Below are positions 25,618-36,463 of a stretch of DNA of 64,000 bases, in pieces. The stretch spans positions 1 through 64,000 of the forward strand of contig NZ_JACDXT010000048.1 in the NCBI RefSeq assembly GCF_016464015.1. The letters are read 5' to 3'. The DNA is from Psychrobacter sp. bablab_jr014. Lineage in GTDB: Bacteria; Pseudomonadota; Gammaproteobacteria; Pseudomonadales; Moraxellaceae. Numbering within the stretch: position 1 is the first letter of the stretch; each line of letters starts with the position of its first letter. The notes below the pieces were generated by a model that was not told the DNA's origin, searched no databases, and saw nothing but the letters and a program-made list of their open reading frames with translations. The position numbers were made by a program, and so were the translations under genes.

Positions 25618-26499
25618 TTATTTTGCCTCATCTGCCAATTGCTGCTCAGCAAAATACATAAACGCTTGCATGTATGAACGCATGTCGCCTGCGTCATAAC
25701 TTGCACCCTGCATGGTGGTGACCTGCACGCCTTGGGTCGCAATCAACGCATCAATGGCATCAGTCAGCTGAATCTCACCGCCGACGGAGGCTGTTGTGTT
25801 TGCTAAATAATCAAAAATTTGCTGGTCAAACACATAGCGTCCCACCACCGCCAAACGCGATGGTGCGTCCGCAAGTGCAGGCTTTTCGACAAAACCAGCG
25901 ACATTAAACGATTGATTGCCAATCTCATTTTTCGTTTGCGTTGTCTCAGTATTGTCACTCAGGCGCGCAATACCGTATTTATGCACGTCACTATCGGCAA
26001 CTTTATCTACCAAAATTTGCGACTGCCCATCACGAGCAAACTGCCCAAGCATATAAGCCAAATTGTCGGTCTGCATATCGGTCGTAAATGGATCAAGCAC
26101 CACATCAGGCAGTAACACGGCAAAATTATTTTGACCAACAATCGGACGCGCTGCCAATACCGCATGCCCAAGTCCTAAGGGCTTACCTTGGCGAATCATT
26201 GACACGCTTACATAATTAGGCAGCCAGTTTAGACTGTCCGCAAGATCGTCTTTGCCTTTTTGGCGCAGCTGGGTGTCGAGCTCGGCATTAACATCAAAGT
26301 AGTTTTCAATCGCGCTTTTTTGCGCATGACCGACGAGCACAATATGCTTGATACCTGCCGCTATCGCTTCTTCAACCACATAATGAATGGCGGGACGATT
26401 GCCAAGGGGCAGTAGCTCTTTAGGGACAGATTTAGACAGCGGCAGCATTCGCGTGCCAAAACCTGCCACTGGGATTACCGCATGTGTTACCGTCGTCAT
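25618..26499 (-). CDS. galU: UTP-glucose-1-phosphate uridylyltransferase
   Basis: 293 residues. Makes UDP-glucose from UTP and glucose-1-phosphate. The nucleotide-binding loop is AVIPVAGFGTRMLPLSKSVPKELLP, followed by HYVVEEAIAAGIKHIVLVGH, the LGLGHAVLAARP block, LLPDVVLD and the FVEKPALADAPSRLAVVGRYV and GGEIQLTDAI blocks. ATG 26499 (GAGG upstream) is preferred to 26520. First gene of galU-pgi-ugd-like on the minus strand; its product would be the substrate of a working Ugd, which makes the degenerate Ugd-like protein in the same operon notable. Confidence 0.95.
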   Translation of the reverse strand: MTTVTHAVIPVAGFGTRMLPLSKSVPKELLPLGNRPAIHYVVEEAIAAGIKHIVLVGHAQKSAIENYFDVNAELDTQLRQKGKDDLADSLNWLPNYVSVSMIRQGKPLGLGHAVLAARPIVGQNNFAVLLPDVVLDPFTTDMQTDNLAYMLGQFARDGQSQILVDKVADSDVHKYGIARLSDNTETTQTKNEIGNQSFNVAGFVEKPALADAPSRLAVVGRYVFDQQIFDYLANTTASVGGEIQLTDAIDALIATQGVQVTTMQGASYDAGDMRSYMQAFMYFAEQQLADEAK

Positions 26500-26573
26500 A
26501 GAGACCTCGTTGTTCTTCATTTAATTGTCGTATTATTGGGTATTATAAAATCACAAAGCCCACAGTATAGCAG

Positions 26574-26611
26574 CAAAAAAAAAGACACCCCATCATAGAG
26601 GTGCCTTTTTT
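26574..26611 (-). terminator. Terminator of the suc operon
   Basis: On the minus strand: AAAAAAGGCACC, loop TCTATGATG region, GGTGTC then about ten Ts. Stem has one G-T wobble. Lies 42 bases after the sucD stop and upstream of galU. Confidence 0.8.
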
Positions 26612-26652
26612 GTAGCTTAAGTGCAGCGCACTCATCTAGCGACTGCCAGAGA

Positions 26653-27528
26653 TTACCAGCCGGTAACTTCTTTTAGTTTTTCGCCGATTTTTGATGGGTC
26701 GCGTGTGTACGCGATGCCCGCATCTTCAAAGGCTTTAAACTTATCTTCAGCAGTACCTTGGCCACCAGAGATGATCGCACCAGCGTGACCCATACGCTTA
26801 CCAGCAGGTGCAGTGACACCAGCGATGTAGCCAACAACAGGCTTGGTTACGTTTTCTTTGATGTAAGCGGCGGCTTCTTCTTCAGCGGTACCACCGATTT
26901 CACCGATTAGGATGATGGCTTCGGTTTGCGGGTCTTCTTGGAACAGTTTTAGTGCATCGATTTGGTTCATGCCTGGGATTGGGTCACCACCGATACCGAT
27001 ACAAGTTGACTGACCAAAGCCTAGCTTGGTGGTCTGCGCAACCGCTTCGTACGTTAGTGTACCAGAGCGAGAGATAACGCCCACTTTACCTGGCAAGTGG
27101 ATGTGACCTGGCATGATGCCGATTTTGCACTGACCTGGAGTGATAACGCCTGGGCAGTTTGGACCAACCATACGCACGTCGCCCGCTTCTTCGATGTAGC
27201 GTTTGGCTTTTAGCATATCGATGGTTGGTACACCTTCGGTGATAACCACGATCAGCTTCACGCCCGCGTCAACCGCTTCGATGATTGAATCAAGAACGAA
27301 AGGTGCTGGTACGTAGATCACAGAAGCGTCTGCTTGAGTCGCTTCCATCGCTTCGCTCATGGTGTTAAATACTGGCAAGCCTAGGTGCGTTTGACCGCCT
27401 TTACCTGGCGTAACACCGCCAACCACTTTGGTGCCGTATTCGATGGCTTGTTCAGAATGGAACGTACCGTTTTTACCAGTAAAACCTTGTACCAATACTT
27501 TGGTATCTTTATCAATTAATACACTCAT
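26653..27528 (-). CDS. sucD: Succinyl-CoA synthetase alpha subunit
   Basis: 291 residues. With SucC it converts succinyl-CoA to succinate and makes ATP or GTP. CoA-binding domain [46 protein letters not shown] and the [10 protein letters not shown]-type block [15 protein letters not shown]. The phosphohistidine loop is [20 protein letters not shown] near residue 245. Good ribosome binding site AAGGAAA. Last gene of sucAB-lpdA-sucCD. Confidence 0.97.
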   Translation of the reverse strand: MSVLIDKDTKVLVQGFTGKNGTFHSEQAIEYGTKVVGGVTPGKGGQTHLGLPVFNTMSEAMEATQADASVIYVPAPFVLDSIIEAVDAGVKLIVVITEGVPTIDMLKAKRYIEEAGDVRMVGPNCPGVITPGQCKIGIMPGHIHLPGKVGVISRSGTLTYEAVAQTTKLGFGQSTCIGIGGDPIPGMNQIDALKLFQEDPQTEAIILIGEIGGTAEEEAAAYIKENVTKPVVGYIAGVTAPAGKRMGHAGAIISGGQGTAEDKFKAFEDAGIAYTRDPSKIGEKLKEVTGW

Positions 27529-27602
27529 TATGTTTTCCTTGTATTCGGTTGTCTTATGACGGCAGTGCCAATAACGGGCAAGCTGCCATCACGTCGGGGC
27601 TA

Positions 27603-28769
27603 TTACGCTTTTACAGCGTCGACAATTTTTTGTGCAGCGTCAGACAGACCTTGCGCTGAAATCAGTTTTAGACCTGATTCGTTCAGGATTTGTGCGCCTT
27701 TCTCAGCGTTGTTACCTTCTAGGCGAACAACAACTGGTACTTGTACGTCAACTTCTTTAACTGCTGCGATAATCGCTTCAGCAATCATGTCACAGCGTAC
27801 GATACCGCCGAAGATGTTGATAAGAACGCCTTCAACACTGCTGTCTTCTAGGATGATTTTGAATGCTTCAACCACACGCTCTTTGGTCGCGCCGCCGCCT
27901 ACGTCTAGGAAGTTGGCTGGCTTGCCGCCGTACAGTTTGATGATGTCCATGGTCGCCATAGCAAGACCAGCACCGTTAACCATACAGCCGATGTTGCCTT
28001 CTAATGCCACATAGTTTAGGTCAAATTCAGATGCTTTTAGCTCACGCTCGTTTTCTTGTGACTTGTCACGTAACGCCGCTACTTTTGGCAAGCGATATAG
28101 TGCATTTGAGTCGATGCCGATTTTGCCGTCAACACAAACGATTTCGCCGTTTTCACGTACCGCTAGTGGGTTGATTTCAAATAGGGCAAAGTCGTTGTCG
28201 ATGAATGCTTGATAAGCGCCAGTCATGATTTTTACGAACTGGTTAACTTGCTTGCCTTCAAGACCCAATTTGAACGCTACTTCGCGCGCTTGATATGGCT
28301 GCAAGCCAACCAATGGATCAACGATAACTTTGAAGATTTTTTCTGGGGTTTCTTCAGCAACTTTTTCAATCTCAACGCCGCCTTCAGTTGACGCCATGAA
28401 CGTTACACGACGTGAAGAGCGGTCAACAACAGCGCCAAGGTACAATTCAGTTTGTACTGGATACATATCTTCTGCAACCAATACGAAGTTTACAGGCTGA
28501 CCTTCTGCGTCAGTTTGATACGTAACAAGGTTCGTGCCGATAAGCTCTTCAGCCACTTGCTTGGCTTCTTCACGAGTTTTAACCAGCTTTACGCCACCCG
28601 CTTTACCACGACCACCCGCATGCACCTGTGCTTTGATAACAGCGATATCGGTTGGGGTTTTGTCAAATGCTTCTGCAGCTTCTTCGCCGTTGCTGGCAAT
28701 GATGCCTTCTTGAATTGGCAGACCATAGCTTTTTAGTAGCTCTTTGGCTTGATACTCATGTAAATTCAT
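27603..28769 (-). CDS. sucC: Succinyl-CoA synthetase beta subunit
   Basis: 388 residues, the standard length. ATP-grasp domain beginning [18 protein letters not shown], nucleotide-binding [38 protein letters not shown] for the metal, and the CoA-ligase domain with [31 protein letters not shown] and the [17 protein letters not shown] block. Together with SucD forms the TCA step making succinate. Ribosome binding site AAAGGA. Located 74 bases upstream of sucD in the same operon. Confidence 0.97.
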   Translation of the reverse strand: MNLHEYQAKELLKSYGLPIQEGIIASNGEEAAEAFDKTPTDIAVIKAQVHAGGRGKAGGVKLVKTREEAKQVAEELIGTNLVTYQTDAEGQPVNFVLVAEDMYPVQTELYLGAVVDRSSRRVTFMASTEGGVEIEKVAEETPEKIFKVIVDPLVGLQPYQAREVAFKLGLEGKQVNQFVKIMTGAYQAFIDNDFALFEINPLAVRENGEIVCVDGKIGIDSNALYRLPKVAALRDKSQENERELKASEFDLNYVALEGNIGCMVNGAGLAMATMDIIKLYGGKPANFLDVGGGATKERVVEAFKIILEDSSVEGVLINIFGGIVRCDMIAEAIIAAVKEVDVQVPVVVRLEGNNAEKGAQILNESGLKLISAQGLSDAAQKIVDAVKA

Positions 28770-28902
28770 TGATTGTATCCTTTGTTATTTACCATTAAGA
28801 AAAGTGAAACGATGCGCCCAACACAACGGGCGCGCATAACATGGCGATGATGTCAGTGCTCATGATACAAGCCTGACTTCATCGCCCGTTATGGATAATA
28901 CC

Positions 28903-30354
28903 TTATTTGCGTTTTTTGCGCTGAATCGCGTGAATCGCACGACCATCTGCTGACAATGCTGCTTCGTGTACCGCTTCAGATACGGTTGGATGCGCGAAAG
29001 TCATCAGCTGTAAGTCTTCGATGCTTGATACAAACTCCATCGCAATCATACCTTGATGCACGATGTCACCTGCGCCAACAGATACGGCATGCATGCCCAG
29101 TAGACGATCGGTTTTTGCATCAGCAACCACTTTGATAGAGCCTTGTGCTTCGCTTTGCGCAAGCGCACGACCGTTGGCAGCTAGGTTAAATGAGCCTGTT
29201 TTGACTTCGTAGCCCGCTTCAGTCGCTTCTTGCTCTGTCATACCAACCCATGCAATCTCAGGGTGGGTGTAGATGACGTTGATGATGGTGTCGTAGTTGA
29301 CTTGCGCTTTTTCGCCATGAATGCGTTCAACTGCCATCATGCCTTCTTCCATCGCTTTGTGCGCAAGCATTGGGCCACGTACCAAGTCACCAATGGCGTA
29401 GACGCCGTCTAGGTTGGTTTTGCACTGCTCATCGACTTCAACCAAACCGCGTTCAGTCAGTTGTAGACCACTGTCTTCGCCAAGCAGTTTTTCTGAGTAA
29501 GCACGGCGGCCAACACAAACGATCAGCTTGTCAAAACGCGTCTCTACTGACTCGCCTTTGTATTCGCTGGTTACAACCACTTCATCGCCTTGCACTTCAG
29601 CGTTGGTCACCTTGGTGTCGACACGGATGTCTAAACCTTGTTTTTTCAGCAGTTTACCCGCTTCTTTTGCCACGTCTTTGTCTGCTGCCGCAAGGAAGGT
29701 TGGTAGTGCTTCATAGACCACCACTTCTGCACCAAGACGACGCCATACCGAACCAAGCTCAAGACCGATAACACCTGCACCGATGATGCCAAGACGTTTA
29801 GGTACTTCAGTGAAGTCTAGCGCACCTGTTGAATCAACGATACGATCGCCGTCCGTCTTCGCTACTGGAATCTCGATAGGCACTGAACCTGCCGCTAGGA
29901 TGACGTTTTTGGCAGTGATGGTGGTTTCACTCTCATCGCTTAGCGCGGTGAATTTGATTTGCTTGTCCGCGCCTTTACCGTCTACGAGGGTGCCCCAGCC
30001 TTGTAGCCAGTCTACGCCGTTACCTTTTAGTAGTGCTGCAACACCGCCAGTCAATTGCTTAACGATACCTTCTTTACGAGCAATCATTTGCTCGATATCG
30101 ATAGCCACATCGCCTGTGCTGATGCCGTGCTCGCCAAGCTCATGCTTGGTTGCTTCATAACGGTGTGAGCTGTCTAGCAAGGCTTTTGATGGGATACAGC
30201 CGACGTTCAAGCACGTACCGCCAAGTGCTGGCTCACCCTTGTATAGGCGCTTTTCGATACACGCCACGCTCATGCCAAGCTGTGCGCCACGAATTGCAGC
30301 TTCATAACCACCAGGACCGCCGCCGATGACGACCAAATCATAATTTTCTTTCAT
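28903..30354 (-). CDS. lpdA: Dihydrolipoamide dehydrogenase (E3)
   Basis: 483 residues. Reoxidises the lipoyl groups of the 2-oxoglutarate dehydrogenase complex and passes electrons to NAD. FAD motif [20 protein letters not shown], redox disulfide in [16 protein letters not shown] (Cys-48 and Cys-53), NAD motif [27 protein letters not shown] block [18 protein letters not shown] and the catalytic His-Glu in [13 protein letters not shown]. Placed between sucB and sucC, so it is the E3 of the oxoglutarate complex here and may also serve pyruvate dehydrogenase if no other E3 exists. Confidence 0.96.
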   Translation of the reverse strand: MKENYDLVVIGGGPGGYEAAIRGAQLGMSVACIEKRLYKGEPALGGTCLNVGCIPSKALLDSSHRYEATKHELGEHGISTGDVAIDIEQMIARKEGIVKQLTGGVAALLKGNGVDWLQGWGTLVDGKGADKQIKFTALSDESETTITAKNVILAAGSVPIEIPVAKTDGDRIVDSTGALDFTEVPKRLGIIGAGVIGLELGSVWRRLGAEVVVYEALPTFLAAADKDVAKEAGKLLKKQGLDIRVDTKVTNAEVQGDEVVVTSEYKGESVETRFDKLIVCVGRRAYSEKLLGEDSGLQLTERGLVEVDEQCKTNLDGVYAIGDLVRGPMLAHKAMEEGMMAVERIHGEKAQVNYDTIINVIYTHPEIAWVGMTEQEATEAGYEVKTGSFNLAANGRALAQSEAQGSIKVVADAKTDRLLGMHAVSVGAGDIVHQGMIAMEFVSSIEDLQLMTFAHPTVSEAVHEAALSADGRAIHAIQRKKRK

Positions 30355-30526
30355 AATAGGTATCCATTTTTTGTCTGTTGTGTATGAGAGCGCTGGTTTT
30401 ATTACTGACCAATACTGTCAGCTCGCAAAGTAAAAACACAGCGGCTTATGGGCAGCGAACGCGATACGCGTGCGCTGCCTAAGCTAAAAAGCTTGTATCA
30501 GTCATCACCGATACAAGCTTATCCCC

Positions 30527-31765
30527 TTATAGGTCAAGCAGCAACATGGCTGGGTCTTCGACCAATTCTTTGATAGTAACAAGGAACTGTACAGCTTCTT
30601 TACCATCGATCATACGGTGGTCATAAGACAGTGCCAAGTACATCATTGGCAAGATTTCAACTTTACCATCGACAGCCATTGGGCGATCATTGATAGCGTG
30701 CATGCCCAAGATAGCGGTTTGTGGTGGGTTTAGAATTGGCGTTGACATGAGTGAACCAAATACGCCACCGTTTGAGATGGTGAACGTGCCGCCAGTCATG
30801 TCTTCGATGCCAAGCTTGCCTTCTTGTGCTTTTTTACCGAACTGACGGATGGTGCTTTCAACATCAGCCATGCTCATGCGGTCGGTGTCACGAAGTACAG
30901 GAACCACTAGGCCACGGTCTGAAGATACCGCTACGCCGATGTCATAGAAGCCGTGATATACGATGTCATCACCGTCTAGTGACGCGTTAACTGCTGGGAA
31001 ACGTTTTAGCGCTTCGGTAGCCGCTTTTACGAACAATGACATAAAGCCTAGACGTACGCCATGACGCTTTTCAAACTTGTCTTTGTACTTAGCACGCATG
31101 TCCATCAAAGGCTTCATGTTGACTTCGTTAAATGTGGTCAACATTGCAGTGTCTTGTGAGGCTGACAGTAGACGCTCAGCAACACGCTTACGCAAGCGGG
31201 TCATTGGCACGCGCTTTTCACTACGCTCGCCTACAGATTCTGCTACAGGACGACCGTTGTCAGTCGTGATGCTGCTGTCAGATTTTAGGGTTGGGTTTGC
31301 CATATCCGTTTTGGTAACACGACCGCCACGGCCACTGCCTTCAACGTTCTTTGGATCAATACCGCTTTCTTTCGCCGCTTTTCTGACCGCTGGGCTTTGA
31401 TCTTTATGATCCGCTTCGTTTTCTGCTGGTGCTTGCTTTGGCTCGCCACCGTCAGCCGCTTGCTTTGGCTGTACTGGGGCAGCTGGTTGATCGGTATCAA
31501 CCGCAGGTGCAGGGCTGTCGCCTGCCGTCGCGCCTGCTTCAAATTCAGCAATCAGCTCGTCTGACTCAACGGTGTCGTCTACTTGTTTGACGATTTTGGT
31601 AACAACGCCATTGTCTGGTGCGACCACTTCTAGGACAACTTTGTCCGTTTCAATTTCAGCCAATAGTTCGTCACGGCTAACTTGTTGACCTTCAGTTACG
31701 TGCCACTCAACGATGGTGCCATCAGCAACTGACTCTGGAAAAACGGGGGCTTTAATCTCAGCCAT
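30527..31765 (-). CDS. sucB: Dihydrolipoyllysine succinyltransferase (E2 of 2-oxoglutarate dehydrogenase)
   Basis: 412 residues. One lipoyl domain at about 1-75 with the lipoylated lysine in [11 protein letters not shown], then an acidic Ala/Pro/Gln linker, a peripheral subunit-binding domain ([32 protein letters not shown], about 123-155) and the catalytic core from about 180 with the active-site [13 protein letters not shown]. Start ATG 31765 has AAGGAG. Lies 162 bases after sucA and 172 before lpdA. Confidence 0.97.
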   Translation of the reverse strand: MAEIKAPVFPESVADGTIVEWHVTEGQQVSRDELLAEIETDKVVLEVVAPDNGVVTKIVKQVDDTVESDELIAEFEAGATAGDSPAPAVDTDQPAAPVQPKQAADGGEPKQAPAENEADHKDQSPAVRKAAKESGIDPKNVEGSGRGGRVTKTDMANPTLKSDSSITTDNGRPVAESVGERSEKRVPMTRLRKRVAERLLSASQDTAMLTTFNEVNMKPLMDMRAKYKDKFEKRHGVRLGFMSLFVKAATEALKRFPAVNASLDGDDIVYHGFYDIGVAVSSDRGLVVPVLRDTDRMSMADVESTIRQFGKKAQEGKLGIEDMTGGTFTISNGGVFGSLMSTPILNPPQTAILGMHAINDRPMAVDGKVEILPMMYLALSYDHRMIDGKEAVQFLVTIKELVEDPAMLLLDL

Positions 31766-31927
31766 CGATATACTCCTTAGATTTGGATATTTATATGCGT
31801 TATTAAGTCGTGATAGGCAGTCAATACTGTGTGCAACAGTGTCACTGATAGGTATTGCCAGTACTGACTGTCATCGCCTGCTTCATGTGTCTTCTATAAT
31901 CTATAACCTTAACGTCTGTCACTTATC

Positions 31928-34780
31928 TTACTTTGCCAGCTCATCGACACTGATACCAAGACCGCCTGCGATCAGTGCTTGCTGCTGCTGAGCATGCAGT
32001 TTTGGCGACCCTGTCGCAGGAGCGGCGCTCGGTGGACGTGCCACTGGCTCCATGACTTTTGCCTTGGTTGGATGTGGTACGACGATACGGAACATATGCG
32101 GCGCTAGATAGTACCAAGCACCTTGGTTCAATGGCTCTTCTTGCGTCCAAACGATTTCTTTTAGGTTGCTGTATTTTTCGATCTCAGCAATCAAGCGTTT
32201 TTCTGGCAATGGATAAAGCTGCTCAATACGGACGATGGCCACATGATCAAGGCCAAGCGCACGGCGCTGCTCAAGCAGATCATAGTAGACCTTACCACCA
32301 CATACCACTAGGCGGGTGATGGCGTCTGCATTTTGTGCATCAATCTCTGGCAATACCGTTTCAAACTTACCATTTGCCAATTCATCGAGCGTTGAGGTTG
32401 CCAACTTATGACGCAGCAAACTCTTTGGCGACATGACAATCAATGGCTTACGAATCGGACGTACGGCCTGACGACGTAGGGCATGGAAAATCTGCGCTGG
32501 CGTGGTTGGCGTAATCACCTGCATGTTGTCTTCAGCACATAACTGTAAGAAACGCTCAAGACGTGCTGATGAATGCTCAGGGCCTTGGCCTTCAAAGCCG
32601 TGTGGCAATAGCATGGTTAGACCGCACACGCGCTGCCATTTGGTTTCGCCACTTGAAATGAACTGGTCAATCACGACCTGCGCACCATTAACGAAGTCAC
32701 CAAACTGCGCTTCCCAAATAATCAACGCATTAGGTACTGTGGTGGCGTAGCCATATTCAAACGCGAGTACGGCTTCTTCTGACAACAATGAATTGTACGT
32801 GGCAAAGCGTGCTTGGTTTTCGCTGATATGAGCAAGCGGTACATACATGCTGCCATCAGCTGTGTTGTATAGCTCAGTATGACGGTGTGAGAACGTACCA
32901 CGGCCAACATCTTCACCAGTAATACGCACTAAAGTATCGTCATTATCGACCAGTGAAGCGTAGGCTAGCGTTTCGGCCGCGCCCCAGTTGAGTGGCTCTT
33001 CGCCCGTTTGCATGGCAAGACGCTGATCCACCACTTTTTGTACTTGACGCTGCAGTTTGTAGCCCTCAGGGACTTCTGCCATACGGCGACCGTACGCTTT
33101 TAGCTTTTCAATATCAACGCCAGTATCCCAGTCATCAACAAGGTCATGACCTAAGTAAGGCTTCCAGTTCACATACAAGCTACTGTTTGGTTCAAGAACA
33201 AGAGAGTTAACCACATACTCACCACGGTCTAGTGACTCACGGTAGTTGTCTTCGTATTCGCTTTCGACGTCTTTAGTTAAGACACCTTCAGCAATAAGCT
33301 TTTGTGCGTATAGCGCACGCGTGGTTGGCAATTTTTTGATGATGGCGTACATCAATGGCTGAGTCGCTGATGGCTCATCGGCTTCGTTGTGACCATTACG
33401 GCGATAGCAGAACAGGTCGATAACGATGTCTTTACCAAATTCGTGACGGTAATCAAGGGCAAGTTGTGCCGCAAATACGACCGCTTCAGGATCATCACCG
33501 TTTACGTGCAAGATAGGCGCGTGTACCATTTTGGCAACGTCAGTACAGTACTCGGTTGAGCGTGCATCTTCTTGACGGCTGGTCGTGAAGCCAACTTGGT
33601 TGTTGATGATGATATGTACTGTACCACCTGTGGTATAAGCGCGGGTCTGCGACATTTGGAACGTTTCTTGTACCACGCCCTGACCTGCAAATGCGGCATC
33701 ACCATGCACCACGATAGGCAATACCATGTTGCCTGTGGTGTCATTACGGCGTACTTGACGTGCACGTACTGAACCTTCAAGTACAGGTGAAACAATCTCA
33801 AGGTGCGATGGGTTAAAGGCCAATGCCAAATGCGCCTCACCACCTGGCGTCATCACGTTTGATGAGTAACCATTGTGGTATTTTACATCGCCTGAACCTT
33901 TTTCTGGCTGTACTTTGCCATCAAATTCGTCAAACAAGTCGGCTGGGTTTTTACCCAAGATGTTTACCAATAAGTTTAGGCGACCACGGTGCGCCATACC
34001 GATAACCATCTCTTTGGTGCCGTAGCCACCTGCACGCTGAATGATTTCATTCACCGCAGGGATAAAGCTCTCACCACCTTCTAGACCAAAACGTTTTACG
34101 CCCGTATATTTACGTGCTAGGTATTTTTCTAGGCCTTCAGCAGCGGTCAAACGCTCAAGAATTGATAGGCGCTTTTCTTTATCAAATTTGATATGGCCGT
34201 GATTGGTCTCAAGATAACGCTCTACCCAGCGTTTTTCTTCGCTGGTGTTCACGTGCATGTATTCAATACCGATACTGCTACAGTACACACGCTCTAACAC
34301 TTCGACAATCTCGCCCAATGTGGCTTCTGATTTGCCAATGTTTAAATCGCTGGTTGGGAATACGGTGTTCAAGTCATTTGCTGACAGACCATGAAACTCA
34401 AGGGTCAAATCTTCAATGAGCGGACGAGGGTGCAGTTGTAATGGGTCAAGCTTGGCATGGCGATGACCACGGCGGCGGTAGGCCGAGATTAGCTTTTGTA
34501 CGCCCATTTGTTTTGGGTCAATACAATGGCCATTATTGGTAGCACCTTCGGTAATAATGGTGCCTTTATTGGCGGTTTGATTGCGAGCCAGTAGAAGGAA
34601 CTGGTCTTTAATGGCATTGTGCTTGGCATCAGTGGCAGATTGATACTGCTTAAAATACTGCTGCCACTCTTCATCGACACTGTTCGGGTCGGTTAAGAAT
34701 TGCTCGTAAAGGGATTCAAGATAATGGGCATTGTCAGCTGCAAGTTCAGTATGAGCTGAATCTTTAGGGTTACTATTCAT
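31928..34780 (-). CDS. sucA: 2-oxoglutarate dehydrogenase E1 component
   Basis: 950 residues, normal for OdhA/SucA. Thiamine-diphosphate enzyme that decarboxylates 2-oxoglutarate and passes the succinyl group to SucB. The N-terminal YLESLYEQFLTDPNSVDEEWQQYF docking segment is present, followed by GMAHRGRLNLLVNILGKNP, the TPP-binding region around VVHGDAAFAGQGVVQE and NNQVGFTTS, the transketolase-like domain with GEDVGRGTFSHRH and FEYGYATTVPNALIIWEAQFGDF, and the C-terminal EEPLNQGAWYYL. First gene of sucAB-lpdA-sucCD. A candidate promoter lies about 380 bases upstream. Confidence 0.97.
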   Translation of the reverse strand: MNSNPKDSAHTELAADNAHYLESLYEQFLTDPNSVDEEWQQYFKQYQSATDAKHNAIKDQFLLLARNQTANKGTIITEGATNNGHCIDPKQMGVQKLISAYRRRGHRHAKLDPLQLHPRPLIEDLTLEFHGLSANDLNTVFPTSDLNIGKSEATLGEIVEVLERVYCSSIGIEYMHVNTSEEKRWVERYLETNHGHIKFDKEKRLSILERLTAAEGLEKYLARKYTGVKRFGLEGGESFIPAVNEIIQRAGGYGTKEMVIGMAHRGRLNLLVNILGKNPADLFDEFDGKVQPEKGSGDVKYHNGYSSNVMTPGGEAHLALAFNPSHLEIVSPVLEGSVRARQVRRNDTTGNMVLPIVVHGDAAFAGQGVVQETFQMSQTRAYTTGGTVHIIINNQVGFTTSRQEDARSTEYCTDVAKMVHAPILHVNGDDPEAVVFAAQLALDYRHEFGKDIVIDLFCYRRNGHNEADEPSATQPLMYAIIKKLPTTRALYAQKLIAEGVLTKDVESEYEDNYRESLDRGEYVVNSLVLEPNSSLYVNWKPYLGHDLVDDWDTGVDIEKLKAYGRRMAEVPEGYKLQRQVQKVVDQRLAMQTGEEPLNWGAAETLAYASLVDNDDTLVRITGEDVGRGTFSHRHTELYNTADGSMYVPLAHISENQARFATYNSLLSEEAVLAFEYGYATTVPNALIIWEAQFGDFVNGAQVVIDQFISSGETKWQRVCGLTMLLPHGFEGQGPEHSSARLERFLQLCAEDNMQVITPTTPAQIFHALRRQAVRPIRKPLIVMSPKSLLRHKLATSTLDELANGKFETVLPEIDAQNADAITRLVVCGGKVYYDLLEQRRALGLDHVAIVRIEQLYPLPEKRLIAEIEKYSNLKEIVWTQEEPLNQGAWYYLAPHMFRIVVPHPTKAKVMEPVARPPSAAPATGSPKLHAQQQQALIAGGLGISVDELAK

Positions 34781-35156
34781 AATAATCGTCTATTTGATAG
34801 ATAAATGAATGGAGTCAAGCTTGTCGTGTGTCATTCGTCGTATCTCTGGCATTGCTGCCAATCAACATCATTCCATGTTAAATACGAATTACTAAAACTA
34901 CAAATGCTACTAACGGTAGCACCGTTCTTCTTAATACCAAACCATCGAGTGCTGACCAGCACAGTATTACAATAAAAGGCCGTATTCACTCACTTCATAC
35001 TTACGCATATCAATCATGGTAAGTGATGAATATGACTGTCTAACGACCTCAATCTATAAATCGACCTGTCCTTTGTCTAAAACAAATATATCTCAAACAA
35101 AGCGCTGGTACTCATCGACAAACGCTGCTGTCTGTACCGAACATACACTGCTATCA

Positions 35157-35165
35157 ATTATAACA
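35157..35165 (-). promoter_or_regulatory. Candidate extended -10 promoter for sucA
   Basis: On the minus strand TGTTATAAT (TG-n-TATAAT), a consensus extended -10. No convincing -35. It would start a transcript near 35150, giving a long leader before the sucA ATG at 34780. Confidence 0.4.
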
Positions 35166-35540
35166 TGTATATGACTGGTAACATAGTTTGTTTGCTCAAT
35201 ATTAAGTATTTCATCAGCCAATAGTTATTATTGACGCAAACTCAATCCACACCTGCGATGGGGCTTTCTTACTTATTGATTTAACGCGCCAATATTGGCT
35301 TAAAAACACACACAATCATAGCACTTTTAGTACGTGGTTTTCACGTGGTGTTTGCCAGTCTAATGTTGCAGATTCTTATCAGTACTATCTATATAGCATC
35401 ACAAACACACCAATGCCACTGACGCTAATATTTATTCATTCTGCGCTTATTAATTATGATATACAAGGCTCGGCACAGGACTCCTCGCGATTGCAGACGT
35501 ATTCTATACAAACACGTACTGTATACTTTTTAGGCGACAA

Positions 35541-35572
35541 AAAAAACACCGCCAACGAGGGGCGGTGTTTTA
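35541..35572 (-). terminator. Terminator of the sdh operon
   Basis: On the minus strand AAAACACCGCC, a short loop, GGCGGTGTTTTTTTT, 22 bases after the sdhB stop. Confidence 0.85.
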
Positions 35573-35594
35573 ATGGACTCAAGACAGCGTGTGT

Positions 35595-36305
35595 CTAGCC
35601 TGCCATGTCAATAAGCATATTACGCAGATGACCGATCGCTTGCGTTGGATTCAAGCCTTTTGGACATACTGACACGCAGTTCATGATACCACGGCAGCGG
35701 AACAGACTGAACGGGTCGTCTAAACGTGCCAAACGCGCTTGTGTATCCGCATCACGGCTATCGGCCACAAAACGGTATGCATTTAGCAGCGCTGATGGAC
35801 CTAGGAACTTATCAGGGTTCCACCAAAACGATGGGCAACTGGTTGAACAGCACGCGCACAAGATACACTCATACAGACCGTTTAGTTTTTCGCGGTCAGC
35901 AGGTGACTGTAAGCGCTCAGTTGGCGGCGCTGGCTGGTCATTGATTAAGTACGGATGTACTTTTTCATACTGCTCGTAGAACTGGTTCATATCAACCACC
36001 AAGTCACGTACGACAGGCAAGCCTGGTAGCGGACGGATGGTGATTTTTTCTGGCAAGGTATTCATGTTAATCAAACATGCCAAGCCATTTTTGCCATTGA
36101 TGTTCATACCATCTGAACCACAGATGCCTTCACGGCATGAACGGCGGAAAGTGATGGTTTCATCTTGCTTTTTCAGACGTAATAGTACATCAAGTAGCAT
36201 GCGATCAGACTCTAACAGTTCAATCGTATACGTTTGCATACGTGGGGCTGCGTCCACATCAGGATCGTAGCGATAAAGTTCGATGGTGCGAGTACCTCGG
36301 CTCAT
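35595..36305 (-). CDS. sdhB: Succinate dehydrogenase iron-sulfur subunit
   Basis: 236 residues. Carries electrons from SdhA to ubiquinone. Three clusters are seen: [2Fe-2S] ligands in SCREGICGSDGMNINGKNGLAC, [4Fe-4S] in CILCACCSTSCPSF and [3Fe-4S] in CRGIMNCVSVCPKGLNP. SFWWNP with its Trp residues near the quinone site is conserved. The frame begins with a GTG at 36320, but ATG 36305 has GGAG upstream. Last gene of sdhCDAB. Confidence 0.97.
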   Translation of the reverse strand: MSRGTRTIELYRYDPDVDAAPRMQTYTIELLESDRMLLDVLLRLKKQDETITFRRSCREGICGSDGMNINGKNGLACLINMNTLPEKITIRPLPGLPVVRDLVVDMNQFYEQYEKVHPYLINDQPAPPTERLQSPADREKLNGLYECILCACCSTSCPSFWWNPDKFLGPSALLNAYRFVADSRDADTQARLARLDDPFSLFRCRGIMNCVSVCPKGLNPTQAIGHLRNMLIDMAG

Positions 36306-36463
36306 AATGCTAAACTCCACACATAGGTGACTTGCGGGCAGATAAGGAGGATACCATGCCCAGCGCTGTTGATATGCTGGGCGGGTAGCTATCGCTGGCA
36401 GTCACCTTTAATAGTAAAAAATAAAGGGTAAAACGATTAAGCGTTATTGGACGGAATCTAGGA

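Larger units (their letters stand above)
34781..35594. other. Long intergenic region between sdhB and sucA
   Basis: 814 bases with no credible gene. It holds the sdh terminator (35541-35572) at its right end and one strong promoter-like sequence for sucA at 35157-35165. The stretch between that promoter and sucA would be a leader of about 370 bases. AT-rich; no repeat recognised. Confidence 0.55.
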